From NCBI GenBank assembly GCA_001792895.1, contig MARA01000004.1:1054001-1118000 (forward strand): a stretch of DNA of 64,000 nucleotides, in the 5' to 3' direction. The notes under the pieces are model-generated. The model saw only the letters and a program-made list of their open reading frames with translations, ran no database searches and was not told the DNA's origin. The position numbers were made by a program, and so were the translations under genes. Positions 23,660 to 35,600 of this stretch are shown here, piece after piece (within the stretch, counting starts at the first letter, position 1; every line of letters starts with the position of its first letter). Origin of the DNA: Lentinus brumalis (taxonomy: Eukaryota > Basidiomycota > Agaricomycetes > Polyporales > Polyporaceae).

Positions 23660-24176
23660 TTTGGCAAGTGTGATTAGTGCGAAAAAGCGGGCGAAGAGTA
23701 AGATAAGGTATGACCAGATGCAAAATGACTGAAGAAAGGAGAGCACCTGGCTCGATGGTTTGAGATGAACCTCTCGGAGCGGATTATATATCCCCAGGCT
23801 ACCTCGCACAGCGCTCACATGTCCGGACACGCATGAGGACGGCCAGCGGTGCGGTGTCAACATATGAGCGAATGCTGGCAAAGACGAAGAATGCTCACAG
23901 CTTCGATGCCAGCGCTGGCGCCGCAAGTCCGTCAAAGTGGCAATATTGTCACGGACCCCTGATGTTATTCACCAAGTTCGGGACGCCGCTAGCAGGCTTG
24001 TCAGACTTACTTTGGCCGCTGAATGTCAGTGTTGTTACAAGGGTGTACGGTGCAGCGTCTTTTCCGACATACACGGACTCACCGAGCCGCTCGGTTGCAT
24101 GACAGGACGTCCACAGCCGCAACCCACGATGACGTTGAGCGGAGACAACACAATATCAAGTGAGAATATGGAGTAT
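23660..24176. promoter_or_regulatory. promoter region of secreted Ser/Thr-rich gene
   Basis: 517 bp between the secreted gene start and the uL3m stop, both minus. It holds TATATAA (23784-23790 on the minus strand), 125 nt upstream of the ATG. No coding sequence is supported. Confidence 0.45.
23784..23790 (-). promoter_or_regulatory. TATA box of secreted Ser/Thr-rich gene
   Basis: TATATAA on the minus strand, 125 nt upstream of the ATG at 23659, matching the spacing of the TATA box of the CBM19-like gene that shares its C-terminal domain. Confidence 0.55.
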
Positions 24177-25345
24177 CTACTCCCTAGGGACGAATGGGTT
24201 GCTAACACGCGTAGAAGGAGCCTCGATGACCGGTGGTAATGCCTTCGCAAGTTCCTTCGTACCAGCGGGGAAAGGAAGGTCGACGAGACCCCTGGGAAGG
24301 ATTTTCTCCATGTTGCCCTTCGCATAGTTGTGTTGCGCCAACTGTGTCATCTTCTTCTTCGCGTCCCGGATCATGACGTGCGCATCGTCGACACCGGGAA
24401 CGCAGCCACGGACGAAGATGAGGTCGAGGTCCGAGTCGACACGAACGACGGCCAGGTTCTGCGTGGTGATGCGCCCACCACCCATTCTGCCAGCCATCTT
24501 CTTACCGGGCCATACACGACCGGGGTCCTGAGTGACAGGAACACGTCAGACAGGCGCAAAGGACGACAGGACAAAAGGACGTACTTGATGGGCACCAATG
24601 GCACCTGCTGAGCGGTGCGAGACGGACACACCGTGACTCGCGCGCAACCCCTTGAAGTTCCACCTCTTCATGGTACCCTGGAAGCCCTTTCCGATACTGC
24701 AATCATGTCAGTACGATGTGGCTGGTGGATTCCAGGGGGCGATACGTACGACTTCGCAATCACATCGACGAGCTGACCGGGGACAAAGTGAACGGCCGAC
24801 AGAGTGGTTCCTATTGAAAAGGGATCGTACAAGTTACAAGAGTGCTCGACAGGCATAACTCACCGACGGGGACATGGGCATCCGGGGTCACAGGGAACTC
24901 CTTGATTATGCGTTTGGGCGCAACACCTGCCCTGTTGAAGTGGCCGAGCATTTGCTTTGTGACATTCTTTGGTGACCTGTCCGAGGCCGCAACCTGTACT
25001 GCGTGGTACTCGGACTGGTCTTCACGGACCGTTCGGACGTTCGCAGTGACTTGACAGTTCTCCAGCTGCGGCAAACGCAATTGGTACAGCTTGCCGTATC
25101 ACTCCAGCCAAGACACCACGCACCTGAAGAACTGTCACCGGGAACCGCACCCCATGGGTATCCCACATCACCGTCATACCCCGTTTCCGCGCAATGAGGC
25201 CCGTCCGCACAGAGGTAGGCGTCCATTTGCTGGCGGCGGCAGTCGAAGACTCCGCCTCCGCAGTCGCGTTGTTGACGGCGGTCGTATGGAGAGCTCTACA
25301 TCGAGGAAGGGCGGAGCGTGTCCCGCGGGACCAGAGTCTGAGCAT
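24177..25345 (-). CDS. MRPL9: mitochondrial ribosomal protein uL3m
   Basis: Large-subunit protein of the mitochondrial ribosome. Minus-strand exons: 25124-25345, 24864-25065, 24750-24810, 24585-24696, 24177-24527. A basic N-terminal presequence ([20 protein letters not shown]) precedes [17 protein letters not shown]3 signatures follow: [61 protein letters not shown], and [18 protein letters not shown]. The C-terminus carries a fungal mitochondrial extension ending NPFVPRE. The start is 151 bp from that of the divergent RRN6-like gene, so they share a short promoter. Confidence 0.93.
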
Positions 25346-25496
25346 CGTGCGGACAAGCGGTGGTAAGCGCCGGACAGAGTCGCGTCCGAATTTTGAGACG
25401 CGGTCGCGCGCGCAGGACCTCGGACACCTGCCCTTACTACCTCCCTGCTTTCCCGTCCGAAACTGCTTCCTGGTTGTCTCGAGCTAGTCCAATGGA
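25346..25496. promoter_or_regulatory. short bidirectional promoter, uL3m (-) and RRN6-like (+)
   Basis: Only 151 bp separate two divergent ATGs. It is GC-rich, with no TATA box seen. Both products serve ribosome or rRNA production, which makes co-regulation plausible. Confidence 0.5.
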
Positions 25497-28400
25497 ATGG
25501 ATTTCTGGCCAGGATACTTCGCCGAGCAAGAGACGTCGTCTTCTCAGGAGAAGAGAAAGGGCAAGGCTCAAGACAAGAGGATAGAGGGCCCCTGGCGCTA
25601 TCCGGTCCTGGACCATGGATCCCTCGCTGCTGCGACGCTGGTGCGCAAGGCAAAACGTTATGAGTGGTCATTTGCTGCAGATATTGTAACCGGTATGATG
25701 GGCTTGCAACTTGCGCGTATGAGACCTCACACGCGTCCCGCAGAGTATAAACTTATTGCGTCCGAGAGCCCGGCGGAAGTGTTCCCTCCGACGCGTCCCA
25801 AAGTATCGCGCGCACCCAAGATAACGCCGCTGCAGCGCGCTGAGCAAGGAGTATGTTCGATGTGTTCCTGATTGCTCGTCTTTCTGACATCGCAACTACA
25901 GGCCCAGTTCATCCGTACATACTATCCTGATGTCGACATACCTGCCGAGCTCATCCGGGCTGAAATTGCGGAAGACGACAAAGCCACGCAAACCTGGAAG
26001 AGCAACGATATATTCTCAGGCAATCTCATCGACGTCTGTACCGTTCAAATGGCTCGGAAGCATGTACCGTACCTGGCCTTCCCGATGGGTGAAACAAATA
26101 GTCAACTCAGTCAGTGTCGCCTTGAAGTCGTAGGATCTCCTCGCTGAAATTAGCGCATGTCAGACATGTCTCCACTGACAATTCGTTCCAGGACCAAGGT
26201 GGACCTGAAACCTAGGGCAGCTCCCGTGCATACCTTCCAGACACCTATCAGGCAGATCGTGTCCTCTCCGCATGTGGTGGAAACAGGCACAGTACGGGAC
26301 TCATTCCTCGGAGTGAGGACTATGGGTTCTGCAAATATCTTCAAAGTCAAGGCATCAGCAGCCTTTGGAAATGATGCAGTAGAGACATCATCTGTGGTGA
26401 CGGTCCAGCGGTCAAGCATTGGCGACAGACAACCTGTTGACATGACGGTTTTGTCTTCTTCAAGTGGAACGATTGGTTACGTTGTAAATGACATGGGCGA
26501 CATCTACCGTTGTGGCGTGTCGGAAGGGAAGACCACCGTGTAAGTCAGATCACCCATTTGATCTTGCCTCCAGCTGACGCTCTTTCAGCGAGCGTGTGCA
26601 TGCTAGAGATCAGACAGGGCCGCTGCTCTGTCATGTAGCTGCCTGTTCTGGTCGAGACAAACTCGTGGCGACGTTCGACACTTCTGCTTTTCTCCTTGAT
26701 TTCCGGGTAAGTCAGACAGGATGAATGTGGTCGACGCACTGCTGAATCCCGGTCCAGACTGGCAAGGAGAAAGCTTGTGAACTCTACACGGTTCCTCGAG
26801 CGGACACAAGGCTCACCTTCATCGACGCGCCTGACGATACCCACACTGTCCGGCTTACTTCCACGGACGAGATTCTATGGTTGGATGACCGGAACACACG
26901 CCGTCCACTTCTTGCTGTCAAGCACGGCAGAGCGTTTGATATCTCCCTTGCCGCTCGTTCATGCGGGTATAGCTCGAAGGCCGGTCCCCAGCACGCCTTG
27001 ACGAAAAGTAGGTTATAATGTTTTCTGAACTTGGGTACGCATCCTGATCCACTTTCAACAGCGCCCCTTACGTTCCTTACATCTCGTCGGAACTCCCTTG
27101 TTACGATTTACGACGTCTCGCGAACTGACAGGCTCGTCCAAATGCGGAGTGCTCCCTTCGCGTTACCTCCTATCGTCAAGCCCGATGGTGCGCACGGAGG
27201 TTATGCCCTTCAACCTCATGCGCTATTCGGCAGTAAACACCTCAGCGTATTCCAGCTGTCAGAACGAGGAAGTGTTTCTGTCTTGCACTTGGATCACTCC
27301 TCGGTCGACGCTACTCCAGAAGATGCATCAGAACACCCTCGGCATACTCAGTGGCCGGCAGGCGTGCAGGAGCTAGCTCGAAAAGCTGATACAATGCGGG
27401 CAGACCAAGGATCACTAGCTGAGAAAGCTCACAGTATGACCGATTTGCAACCCGTCTATCACAGTAAGTGAATATTCTCCATGTCTGGACTGGACTAACA
27501 TGCTTCGCAGAGCTATTTGTCGAGAGGAACCAAGAGAGCATCTCAGCACAGTCCAATGCTGTCTTCGATACTATCGAACGCATGCCCGCTTTCTGGCAAG
27601 AATCAGATGCCCCAGTCGACCATGTGCTGACGACGTGAGTTATTCTCCCGTTGTTAAGTATAGGACGACCCTCACGATCTTGTGTACTAGTTTCGATATC
27701 GCGCTACGCTCCGGGGCGGAGCCGTCCGATGCTTCCAGGAACGACTGGTTCACTGGTAGTGCATTGGACTCCGCCGCAGGGTATCGTGCATGGGGACAAG
27801 GCCGTGTTCCACGCGAAGAACTCGCGAAACGTTCCCCATGGCATCTGGACGTCTCGTCATCCATTCGCCGCCATGTTCCCGAGTTTGTCGGGGATCCTCA
27901 CAAGACACTTCAGAACCTCGCTTGCTACGACTTGTCGGACGGACCTCATCGCACCGCCGACTCCTTTCGTCGGGAAACCGAGGCGCGTTCTCAGCTGGCG
28001 CTGGATCTGTCATTGGCCGCAGACGTCTTCGCCTCGCAATACCCCGGACAGGACGCGGTGACGAGCTTTGACGAGGACGTGCTCAATATCTCGCTCTCGA
28101 CACAGGCCATGTCGTTAGGAGGTGATCTCGAGCCGCCACCAGTGCAGTTCGGCTTTCTTCGTCCGAACCATAGCAAGGTCACATCTTTACGCCAAGGCGG
28201 AGGAGAGAGCGACATCCCTGAGGCAAGTGAGGCCACCTCGAGGCCCCTTCCACCCCTCGGGGTGCGCCTTCTCCTGCAGGAATGGGAGGTTGGAACAGAC
28301 CCAAACCACTATGTGTACCGCGACCCTTACGACGACGCAGCGGAGGTTCGGACCCCAGCAGCTCCTCGCCCTACAGAACAATTTGCGCAGCGGGCGCCAC

Positions 28401-28717
28401 CGCTGAACACGGTACCCACTCCAGCCCTTACACAGCGTCCGCCCGCAATTGCGACCGCCGCACCACGCGCAGCCCCAGCAGTCGTAGCAAGCCAGCCTCT
28501 CGCACGAAGACCGCTCGCCGCCACGCGCTCGCAGGACGCGCTCCCCGCGCAATCGCAAGGTCTCATGAACGGCACCAGCCAACCCACGGACACCTGGGCT
28601 GCCCCGCCTTCCTCACAGGAACATTTCGCCGCAACGCAGGTTCTGCCCGGCCCTCATGGAGGACGGCCCAACGCGGTTAAGAAGAAGCCTGCGAAGAAGC
28701 GGGTTGGTGGCTTCTGA
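25497..28717 (+). CDS. RNA polymerase I initiation factor, Rrn6-like (tentative)
   Basis: Tentatively the TAF1C/Rrn6-type beta-propeller subunit of the Pol I core factor. The first exon runs MDFWPGYFAEQETSSSQEKRK to ITPLQRAEQG, then AQFIRTYYPDVDIPAEL. Introns were placed after EQG, NSQL, GKTTV, LLDFR, ALTK, QPVYH and DHVLTT, each with consensus ends and an open frame. The middle has propeller-like strands (TVLSSSSGTIGYVVNDMGDI, LDDRNTRRPLLAVKHGRA, FLTSRRNSLVTIYDVSRTDR). The last third is a helical region then a disordered Ala/Pro/Gln-rich tail ending GGRPNAVKKKPAKKRVGGF. That basic terminal motif and the overall layout recall fungal Rrn6. About 960 residues. Alternative: another propeller-type nuclear protein. 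Confidence 0.6.
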
Positions 28718-29270
28718 AGGTCATGCGGGGTGCGCTGGACGTCTTGTGGCAATTGGGGTGCTCTCCATCGCTTTTGGAGTTGGCTTCCACTGCGCCGCGC
28801 CTGATAATGCGCAGACAACCTCCGGACGAGCCTCGTGATATGACGGATTCGCTGTGGTAGTGCCCTGCTTGATCGCTGTGCGTACATGTGTGTCGGGGGA
28901 GGCTGCCAACGCTCAAAACAATGTACTGTGTCGTTTCGGCCGACGTCGTTCTCGGTTGTTGCGACCACATACGGGTGAATAGGATACCATAGCGTCGACC
29001 ATAAGAGTGAAATGATGTATGGCTATAGTACTAGTGCAACCGAGGGCAGCTGGCTGAAATATGCGGAGCTGGTATGACGCGCCGGATATATATGGTGCTC
29101 AGCCGGTGAAATGGGTCTTGCCTCGGTTTGGCGGGTGCTCCGGTGCTCTTCCATCTACCACCACCCATCCTCACGCTTTCTCCGCCCGTCTGCACCTTGG
29201 CTCGCCTCAAGCCCACACGGTCGTGCGAGTGCACGGAACTGGACTGTTGCCCGGCCAGTGACAGCTTCCT
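28718..29270. other. intergenic, nothing recognised
   Basis: 553 bp between the RRN6-like stop and the mitochondrial carrier start. ATATATATGG at about 29086-29095 lies about 180 nt upstream of the carrier ATG and could be a TATA element. No coding sequence is supported. Confidence 0.35.
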
Positions 29271-30862
29271 ATGAGCGAGAAACGGTGCGACTTCTTTCCG
29301 ACGCGTTCTTCCCGCCAAGCCCCTCAACGCGGCGTTGACATCCCGAACCTGCAGGCCTTTCAACTATCTATTCGACTCAGTTGCCTTCAATGAGTCTCTC
29401 AAAAGTACTTCTGGCAGCTTGCCTCCGAGTAGGGTGACGCACGAGCAGTGACCGTGGTTTCGCACAGGGAACAAAGCGGTCGTATGCGCGGTGTCGGCGA
29501 GCTATATATCGACATTCGCGGGATACCCAGTGAGTGCTCACCGCAAAACAAGAAGTTTTATCTCCACTGAGCCCGGTGGGGCGAAGCTGGACTCCATCAA
29601 GTCGAGGCTGCAGACCACCCGACAGCGCGTCTCGATTCCCCGTCTCGCTTTAACGGTCTACCAAGAAGAGGGCGTCATGGGCTTCTATCGAGGGCTATGG
29701 ATTCCGCTGATCACCATCTCCTTCGTCCGTACGTGCCAGCCTTGGTCACTTCCTGACGTCACTCCCATGCATTTCGTCCCCCAGGCGCAGCCTCCTTCAC
29801 CATCTACTCGCGGACGAAGGACTACTTCCGTGCTCGGCACTGGCTTTCGCGCGACCGCATATTTGACGTGTCCGCTGTCGGTGGTATCAGGTTTGAGCCA
29901 TCGTTCGTCCAGTCGACACGGTTCTGACATCACTGTCCCCGACAGTGGTGCGCTATCTGGTTCATTGATCTCTTTTGGGAGTGCCCGTACGTCTCTACAC
30001 TGCCCTATTCCGCGTTGCATCTCTCACACTGAACCACACTAGCATTCGAACTTGTAAAGGTGAGGTTGACACCCGGTAGTCCAGAGGTCTATGCTGAGCC
30101 TGGCTCTGTCTCAGGTCAGACGACAGCTCGAGTACTCAATAGCAGCCAGCAAAGGTATTCGGCTTGCGAAGGCTCCAAGCACAATGGACGCTGTCCGCGA
30201 GATTTTCCGGAGCAGTGGCTTGCTCGGTCTCTACACCGGGTTCAGGCTACACTTCAGTAAGAACCTCCTGTGCCCATATCTTAGGGTGTAGGGCTCCTGC
30301 TGATAGTTTGGACAGTCAGGGACACTATGGGAACTGCGCTGTACTTCTTCGAGTATGACGGTTTCCGGTATATAATGGGTCGCGACTACAACGGTGAACA
30401 AGGCTCGACCCCGGCCTGGCTCCCAATTCCTGAAGGCCTGGTGCCGTTCCTTTGCGGTTCATTGGCTGGTGTGACTTCATGGGCACTGATTTACCCTCTT
30501 GACGTGTAAGTCCCAATACATTCTGGACCTCCCGGGCTGCCTAACGTCGCCTCAGGGTGAAGACGAAGGTGCAACAACGCGCGCTGGCTGGCGAACGTCA
30601 AAGAACAGTTTTTGAAACCTTCTATCGGCTCATTCGAGGTCGGTGCTCAATAAGCCTCGAGCAACGTGTCGACCAACTGAAAGCTCACTTAGGTCCCGAC
30701 CCGAACGCCCCCAAACCTATCCTCACCGGACTGGCGCGACTGTACCAGGGCCTTGGCGTCAGTGCTCTTCGGAGCGTCACCACGCACGGACTACTATGGA
30801 CAATCTTTGACCTCACCGCGTCCTATATCGATCGCCTACCCGGCCGTACTGACAGCGAATAA
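29271..30862 (+). CDS. mitochondrial carrier family protein, substrate unknown
   Basis: An inner-membrane solute carrier. Exons: 29271-29284, 29355-29404, 29468-29529, 29587-29728, 29785-29891, 29946-29986, 30043-30059, 30115-30256, 30320-30505, 30556-30862. The three repeats each carry the carrier signature: GYPLDSIKSR (assembled over an intron), SAPFELVKVRRQ (assembled over two introns) and IYPLDVVKTKVQQ. The matching second-half motifs (GVMGFYRGLWIP, GLLGLYTGFRLHF, GLARLYQGLGVSALRS) are present. The coding first exon is only 14 nt (ATGAGCGAGAAACG) and one internal exon is 17 nt. The sequence resembles the uncharacterised fungal group that includes yeast YFR045W. No substrate call is made. 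Confidence 0.85.
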
Positions 30863-31211
30863 TAGATAACGTATATGGGGGCATGCATCGCAACGCTGTA
30901 CTAACGTAGATGTGCATAATTGTATGAATGACGCGAAACTTGTCCGTGAATCATGTACGATTCACAGCAGTTGAGTGCGCTGAGGAGACCCTCATGGGCA
31001 TCCTGTCGATCCGAACGAGTTGTGTGTTGGCGCAATGGTCTACGAGCGGCCTTCAATTCACGCCTGAGGCTGAGTACATCACGAACCCCGACAACAATTT
31101 GCTAGAAAACACTACACAGCTACATTACATCGATAGAGCGACAGCAGACAACAGACAACAGATAGACAAGCAAAACAGCAGATAGATCGTCGAGACAGCA
31201 ATGAGACCAGC
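30863..31211. other. convergent 3' region
   Basis: 349 bp between the stops of the carrier (+) and BUB2 (-), containing both 3' UTRs. A short imperfect repeat rich in ACAGCAGACAACAGAC occurs around 31140-31180. Nothing else was noted. Confidence 0.4.
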
Positions 31212-32470
31212 TCAGCCGTGCATGGTGTATGGGTGCTTGACCAGTTCTTCGTAGAGATCGGCGGGAAGGTCGCGCACAAGTGTAACAGCGATCCCAATGA
31301 CGGGCAGTGCCTCTAGAGGCGGGAACGTCCGCAGTAATCGCATAGGGCTGAATAATGTTCAACCATTAGCTCGCCTGAACGCAAAATATGTACGAAAGCT
31401 TACCTAGACGAGTGCATCACTTCATCACGCATAAGAAGTAGCTGTGCAATCACACACAGAACATTCAGATGCACACCGAATGCCAGAAGGAAGTCCCATA
31501 GTAGGAGAACTTGGTCAAGTGGAGGCGTACACGCGCACAGTGTGAGGACAGCTACAAGCACTGTCAGAAGCAGAAGTAGGTGGAGTTTGCTATTGTAACC
31601 ACTCACAGGGGAAGGCGTAGATCTCCGCAGAGAGGTTCTTGGAACGTAAGTAAGCGTACAACTCAGGATCAACAATCTTGAGACATCGGTCCAAGAGCTG
31701 CAGGACTGGTGAGCCTTAGATGGGACAGTTGAACAAGGGAGCTTACCTTCAAGCCGCAGTGGACGCCTTCTAGGGTTGGTTGTACATATAGCGGACATGA
31801 CTCTTCGATGAACTTGGCGAAGCAGTAGAAGGCTTCGAGTTCGGATGGCATGGTATAGAGGAACGGCGCAGCGAGGACGTTCATGCCTTGGACGTATGTG
31901 AAACCAAGTTGATCGTTCTCTTGTCTGTCTTGGGTGGAATGAGACGCGATGAAAACGTACGAGGCGGCAGGGACGCGCTCACCGTGGTTGCGCCACACGA
32001 ACGCGTCCAAGAGCCTCACAAGCATGTCCTCGCTCACTCGTTCTTTGAAGCCCCGGTCCGTCGCCAGCGTTCTGCCACATCTATGAGGGATGGCTCCGGT
32101 GCGATATCGGTGCATACTCACCGGAAGGTGTCATTCCTGATCTTCTCCCGTACTTCACAAGGACCCCGACCGACATACTCGAGGAATGACTCTGCTGAGA
32201 CATCTCGCACCCGCAGCAAAACTTTCCATATCCTAGGACGTAGTGTTGGATCCTAGAGCGCGTCAAGGCTGAGGACAAGTCGCGGCTGGAACCTTACGAA
32301 CATACCACTGCCGAAGGGATCCCGTCCACCAGAATCAACCGCCGGAGCTTCTTCGTAGCCTCCTCCATGTCGGCAGCCGAGCGCGCCTTCGACGCGGTCT
32401 TGAACTGGTTCAGTATCTTGTTGAATGAATGCGCCGTTGTCACGGCTGAGGGATCCGAAGAGGTCGACAT
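31212..32470 (-). CDS. BUB2: Bub2-type TBC-domain GTPase-activating protein
   Basis: Bub2 (Cdc16 in fission yeast) is the GAP half of the spindle-position checkpoint, acting on Tem1/Spg1 at spindle pole bodies with a Bfa1/Byr4 partner. Start MSTSSDPSAVTTAHSFNKIL, then KKLRRLILVDGIPS and, in later exons, DPTLRPRIWKVLLRV, YVGRGPCEVREKIRNDTFR and TLATDRGFKERV. The TBC catalytic motifs are both visible: IRNDTFR (arginine finger) and FTYVQGMNVLAAPF (glutamine finger). Further on are EAFYCFAKFIEESCPLYVQP, LLWDFLLAFGVHLNVLC and RDLPADLYEELVKHPYTMHG to the stop. At least five introns, no frame break seen. Its start lies 140 bp from that of the divergent adaptin gene. Confidence 0.92.
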
Positions 32471-32610
32471 GAGGGTATGAGGGGGAGGCGAGGTAAACGC
32501 GCCGCTGCAGTTGGACTGGTCGGCTATTGCGCTCAGCCACATCTGGCGACCGTCATGTCCACTCCTGCTCCCTGCTCTTGACCTCGTCTCTCCTCTGAAT
32601 TGCTCGCGTC
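32471..32610. promoter_or_regulatory. short bidirectional promoter, BUB2 (-) and adaptin (+)
   Basis: 140 bp between divergent start codons. It must carry regulatory information for both genes. No TATA box is visible. Confidence 0.5.
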
Positions 32611-35600
32611 ATGGACGTGCCATTCTCGTCTTCGGGTGCGATGAGTCGCGCTCACTACGCTCTCGTTCGCAAGATAGAGACCGCGACTCCGCAGGCTGCC
32701 GACCAGATACTTCTGGCTGAAGTCCATTCGATCCGCAACCAGTTGACGCGCTCAACGCTCACCTTGGTCAGTGAGGACGGGTGCATACGGTGTTGCAATC
32801 ATTCATAGTTATTGCAGAAGCAATGCAAGGAATGCCTGGTTCTGCTGCTCTACTGCTCCATGGCGGTCAATCCCGGCGTGCATGTCGACCTTGAGTTCGC
32901 GCTACCACACGCGATCAATCTCGCGGAGGCGGGGCAGACAATACAGGACAAACGGACAGGTACGTGTTCTCCCTGTCTTTCGGAGGGAGTCATAGCTAGA
33001 AGAGCCGTCCAGGGTACCTGTTCTGCGCGGAAGTCATGCCTTCCGAGCATGAACTGCAACTCATGCTGGTGAACTCCGTTCGAAAAGTAGGTCACTCTCC
33101 GTTGATTGGCATGGGACATCGTAACATGTGGTAGGATCTAGAGAGCCCGTCTGTGCCACGGATATGCCTGGCACTCGATACCCTCGTTCAATTACCATCC
33201 AAAGACGTCATACCCGCTATACAGCCTCGCCTACACGACCTACTATCGCATAACTCGTCAGTACGCACACTATCGTGTATCTATCGTTCAATGCACCGAC
33301 ATCGTCTGTCTACGCAGTACTCACGTGAAGCAGCGCGCCTTGCTCGCGTTCCATAAGTTGTCGGAACTAGACTCTGACATTCTCAGGGACATAGTGAGCA
33401 AGATACGGAAACGGCTCAAAGATGCGGATGAAGTCGTTGTCAGTGCCGCTTTGACTCTCGCGCAGTCACTGGTCAAGGTATGTTACCAGATCGTCAGTGC
33501 ATTTTTCTATTCACGCGTTCATCTACTCTCCGGACAGGCGAAACATCTAACGACCGGCAAGTATCATGAGCTCTTGTCTGACCTCCTGCGGTCTACCTGG
33601 TCGAAAGGACTCGGACGGGATGCATCCCGCAGCCTCCTGTTGTGTAAAGTTATACAGGCTCTTGCACAAGCCAAGTATGTGTTATGTACCACTTTTCCTT
33701 CTATCGCCAATGACGGGATATGAAACAGCCCCTCTACGGATGATCTCCAGGTTATCTCAGAGATAGTCCGTCACTATTCGCGGGTCGGACCATCGGCATA
33801 TGGTGAGTACGCTCACCTAATCGCGGTTGCACCACTTTTGACAAGGATGGTCAGCAATCATCCATCAGTGCTTCCGTGCAATAGCTGCGTCCACGACTGA
33901 CGTGCTGTCTGACGTCCAAACGAAGACCGGTATTTCCTTCGTGAAAGAGATCAGGCATCTCCTGACTGCTCATGACCCCAACGCCCTCTATGTCTTCATT
34001 TGCTCCCTCTCGTCCGTAGAACCGAAGCTGTGGGCTGGCACTACGCCAGAGTTTCCTGCAGTCCTTGAGGAATGGGAGGTTGAACGGATAATGAAACTGC
34101 TCGATTGTGAAGATAGACTCATCCGCAAGCAGGTGAGCGATTCATAATCTGACCCTCTCATGCCATCACTTAACGCAGGTTCTCAAGACGTTACGGACAC
34201 TATGGAGAGTCGACCAGAACATTGTTGAAGCCTACTACGCACGAGCATCGCAGGGAGAGCTGCCGTCCTCCTCTTCCTCTGTGCACGGAACAGATGATCT
34301 CCTCCCTCGTCTACTCGAGATCCTGGATATTATCTGCGGTGACGACGGAGAGGCATACGCGCATCAGCTCAGAAACGCGCTGAAGGCCGCGGAGGGTGAA
34401 GCCCTCTGAACAGAAGAGCTGTGTTGCAAGAGGCCGTCGAAGAGATGCTGACTCGCATACACGGAGGTAGGTCGGTCGTGAGACATGCAGGGAATCAACC
34501 AGCTCGCTCACTGACTTTGTCGCAAGCTGACAGCGCATGGAGGAGCGGATGTATAGGAGTATTGTTCACCTCCGTAATTGACAAGGACAGCGAAGTAGGG
34601 CCGACGCTCATGGTCATTCTTACTGCGCTCTTCTGCGAGTATCTCGAGCTCTCTCCCATCTCTCCAATCGAGCTTCTCCGCGGACTTGCGGCACGCCTTG
34701 CGTCATATTCTGGTAAGGATTCCGTTGTTTGACTTCACTTGCAATTCCCACTTAGTACTCGTCCCATAGCTTCTATTCAGGACGTATCTCTAGTCACGAT
34801 GTTACGCATCTCTGCGGCCACGGATGAAATCCCGCAAGAGGTCATGGATGCCGTCAAGGAGCTCCAGGAGCGGAGTGGCAGACATCTGCGACGAGTGCGT
34901 TCACATGCAGATTAACAAGGCGGGTCAATGACCACAATGATCCACAGAGATGCGACCAATTCAGGACGCTGTCTCAATCAAAGGATACGCTCAAGCGTAT
35001 CATCGCCTCTACGCACTCCTCATCAGTAAGTGCAATCAATCTCATCAACGCAAAAGTCCTTGCCTGACCCCACGCAGTTGCCGGACTTCGTCGTGGCCCT
35101 GGAGAAGTACGGAGCAGAACGGCAAAGTACTCCTTCTCGATCACCCGCGCTGCTGCCTAGCTCGCCCCACTCAAACCGCGCACGCCGGAACCTTCCTCCT
35201 CCCGAGCATCCCCTGTCCCGAACAAGCTCCGCTACGCTGCATACGAACCGCCCAGGCCAACACAGCGGCTGCGACGCATGAGCAGCAGCAGTTCCCGGCA
35301 CTCGGACGACGGTGGCCCCCGTAGCCGGTCGTACCAGGATCCCATGTCGATGACTGTCACTGCCGGCGACCTTACCATTGCTGCCCAAACGTCCGACCTG
35401 CGCTCTATTCCAAGTGTGCGTGGTCCTCCCTGTGCAGTTCCTATAATCCTTGGGACTGAGCTATACACGCAGAGTTCTCCTCGACAGACCGGACTGTCCC
35501 CACTTCCCATCGTGCAGATACTGGACGAAGAGCCACCGGTACGCCCCGGTCAATCTTGGCACGATGAGTTCTCGCTCACGATTCCACATTGATGTTCACA

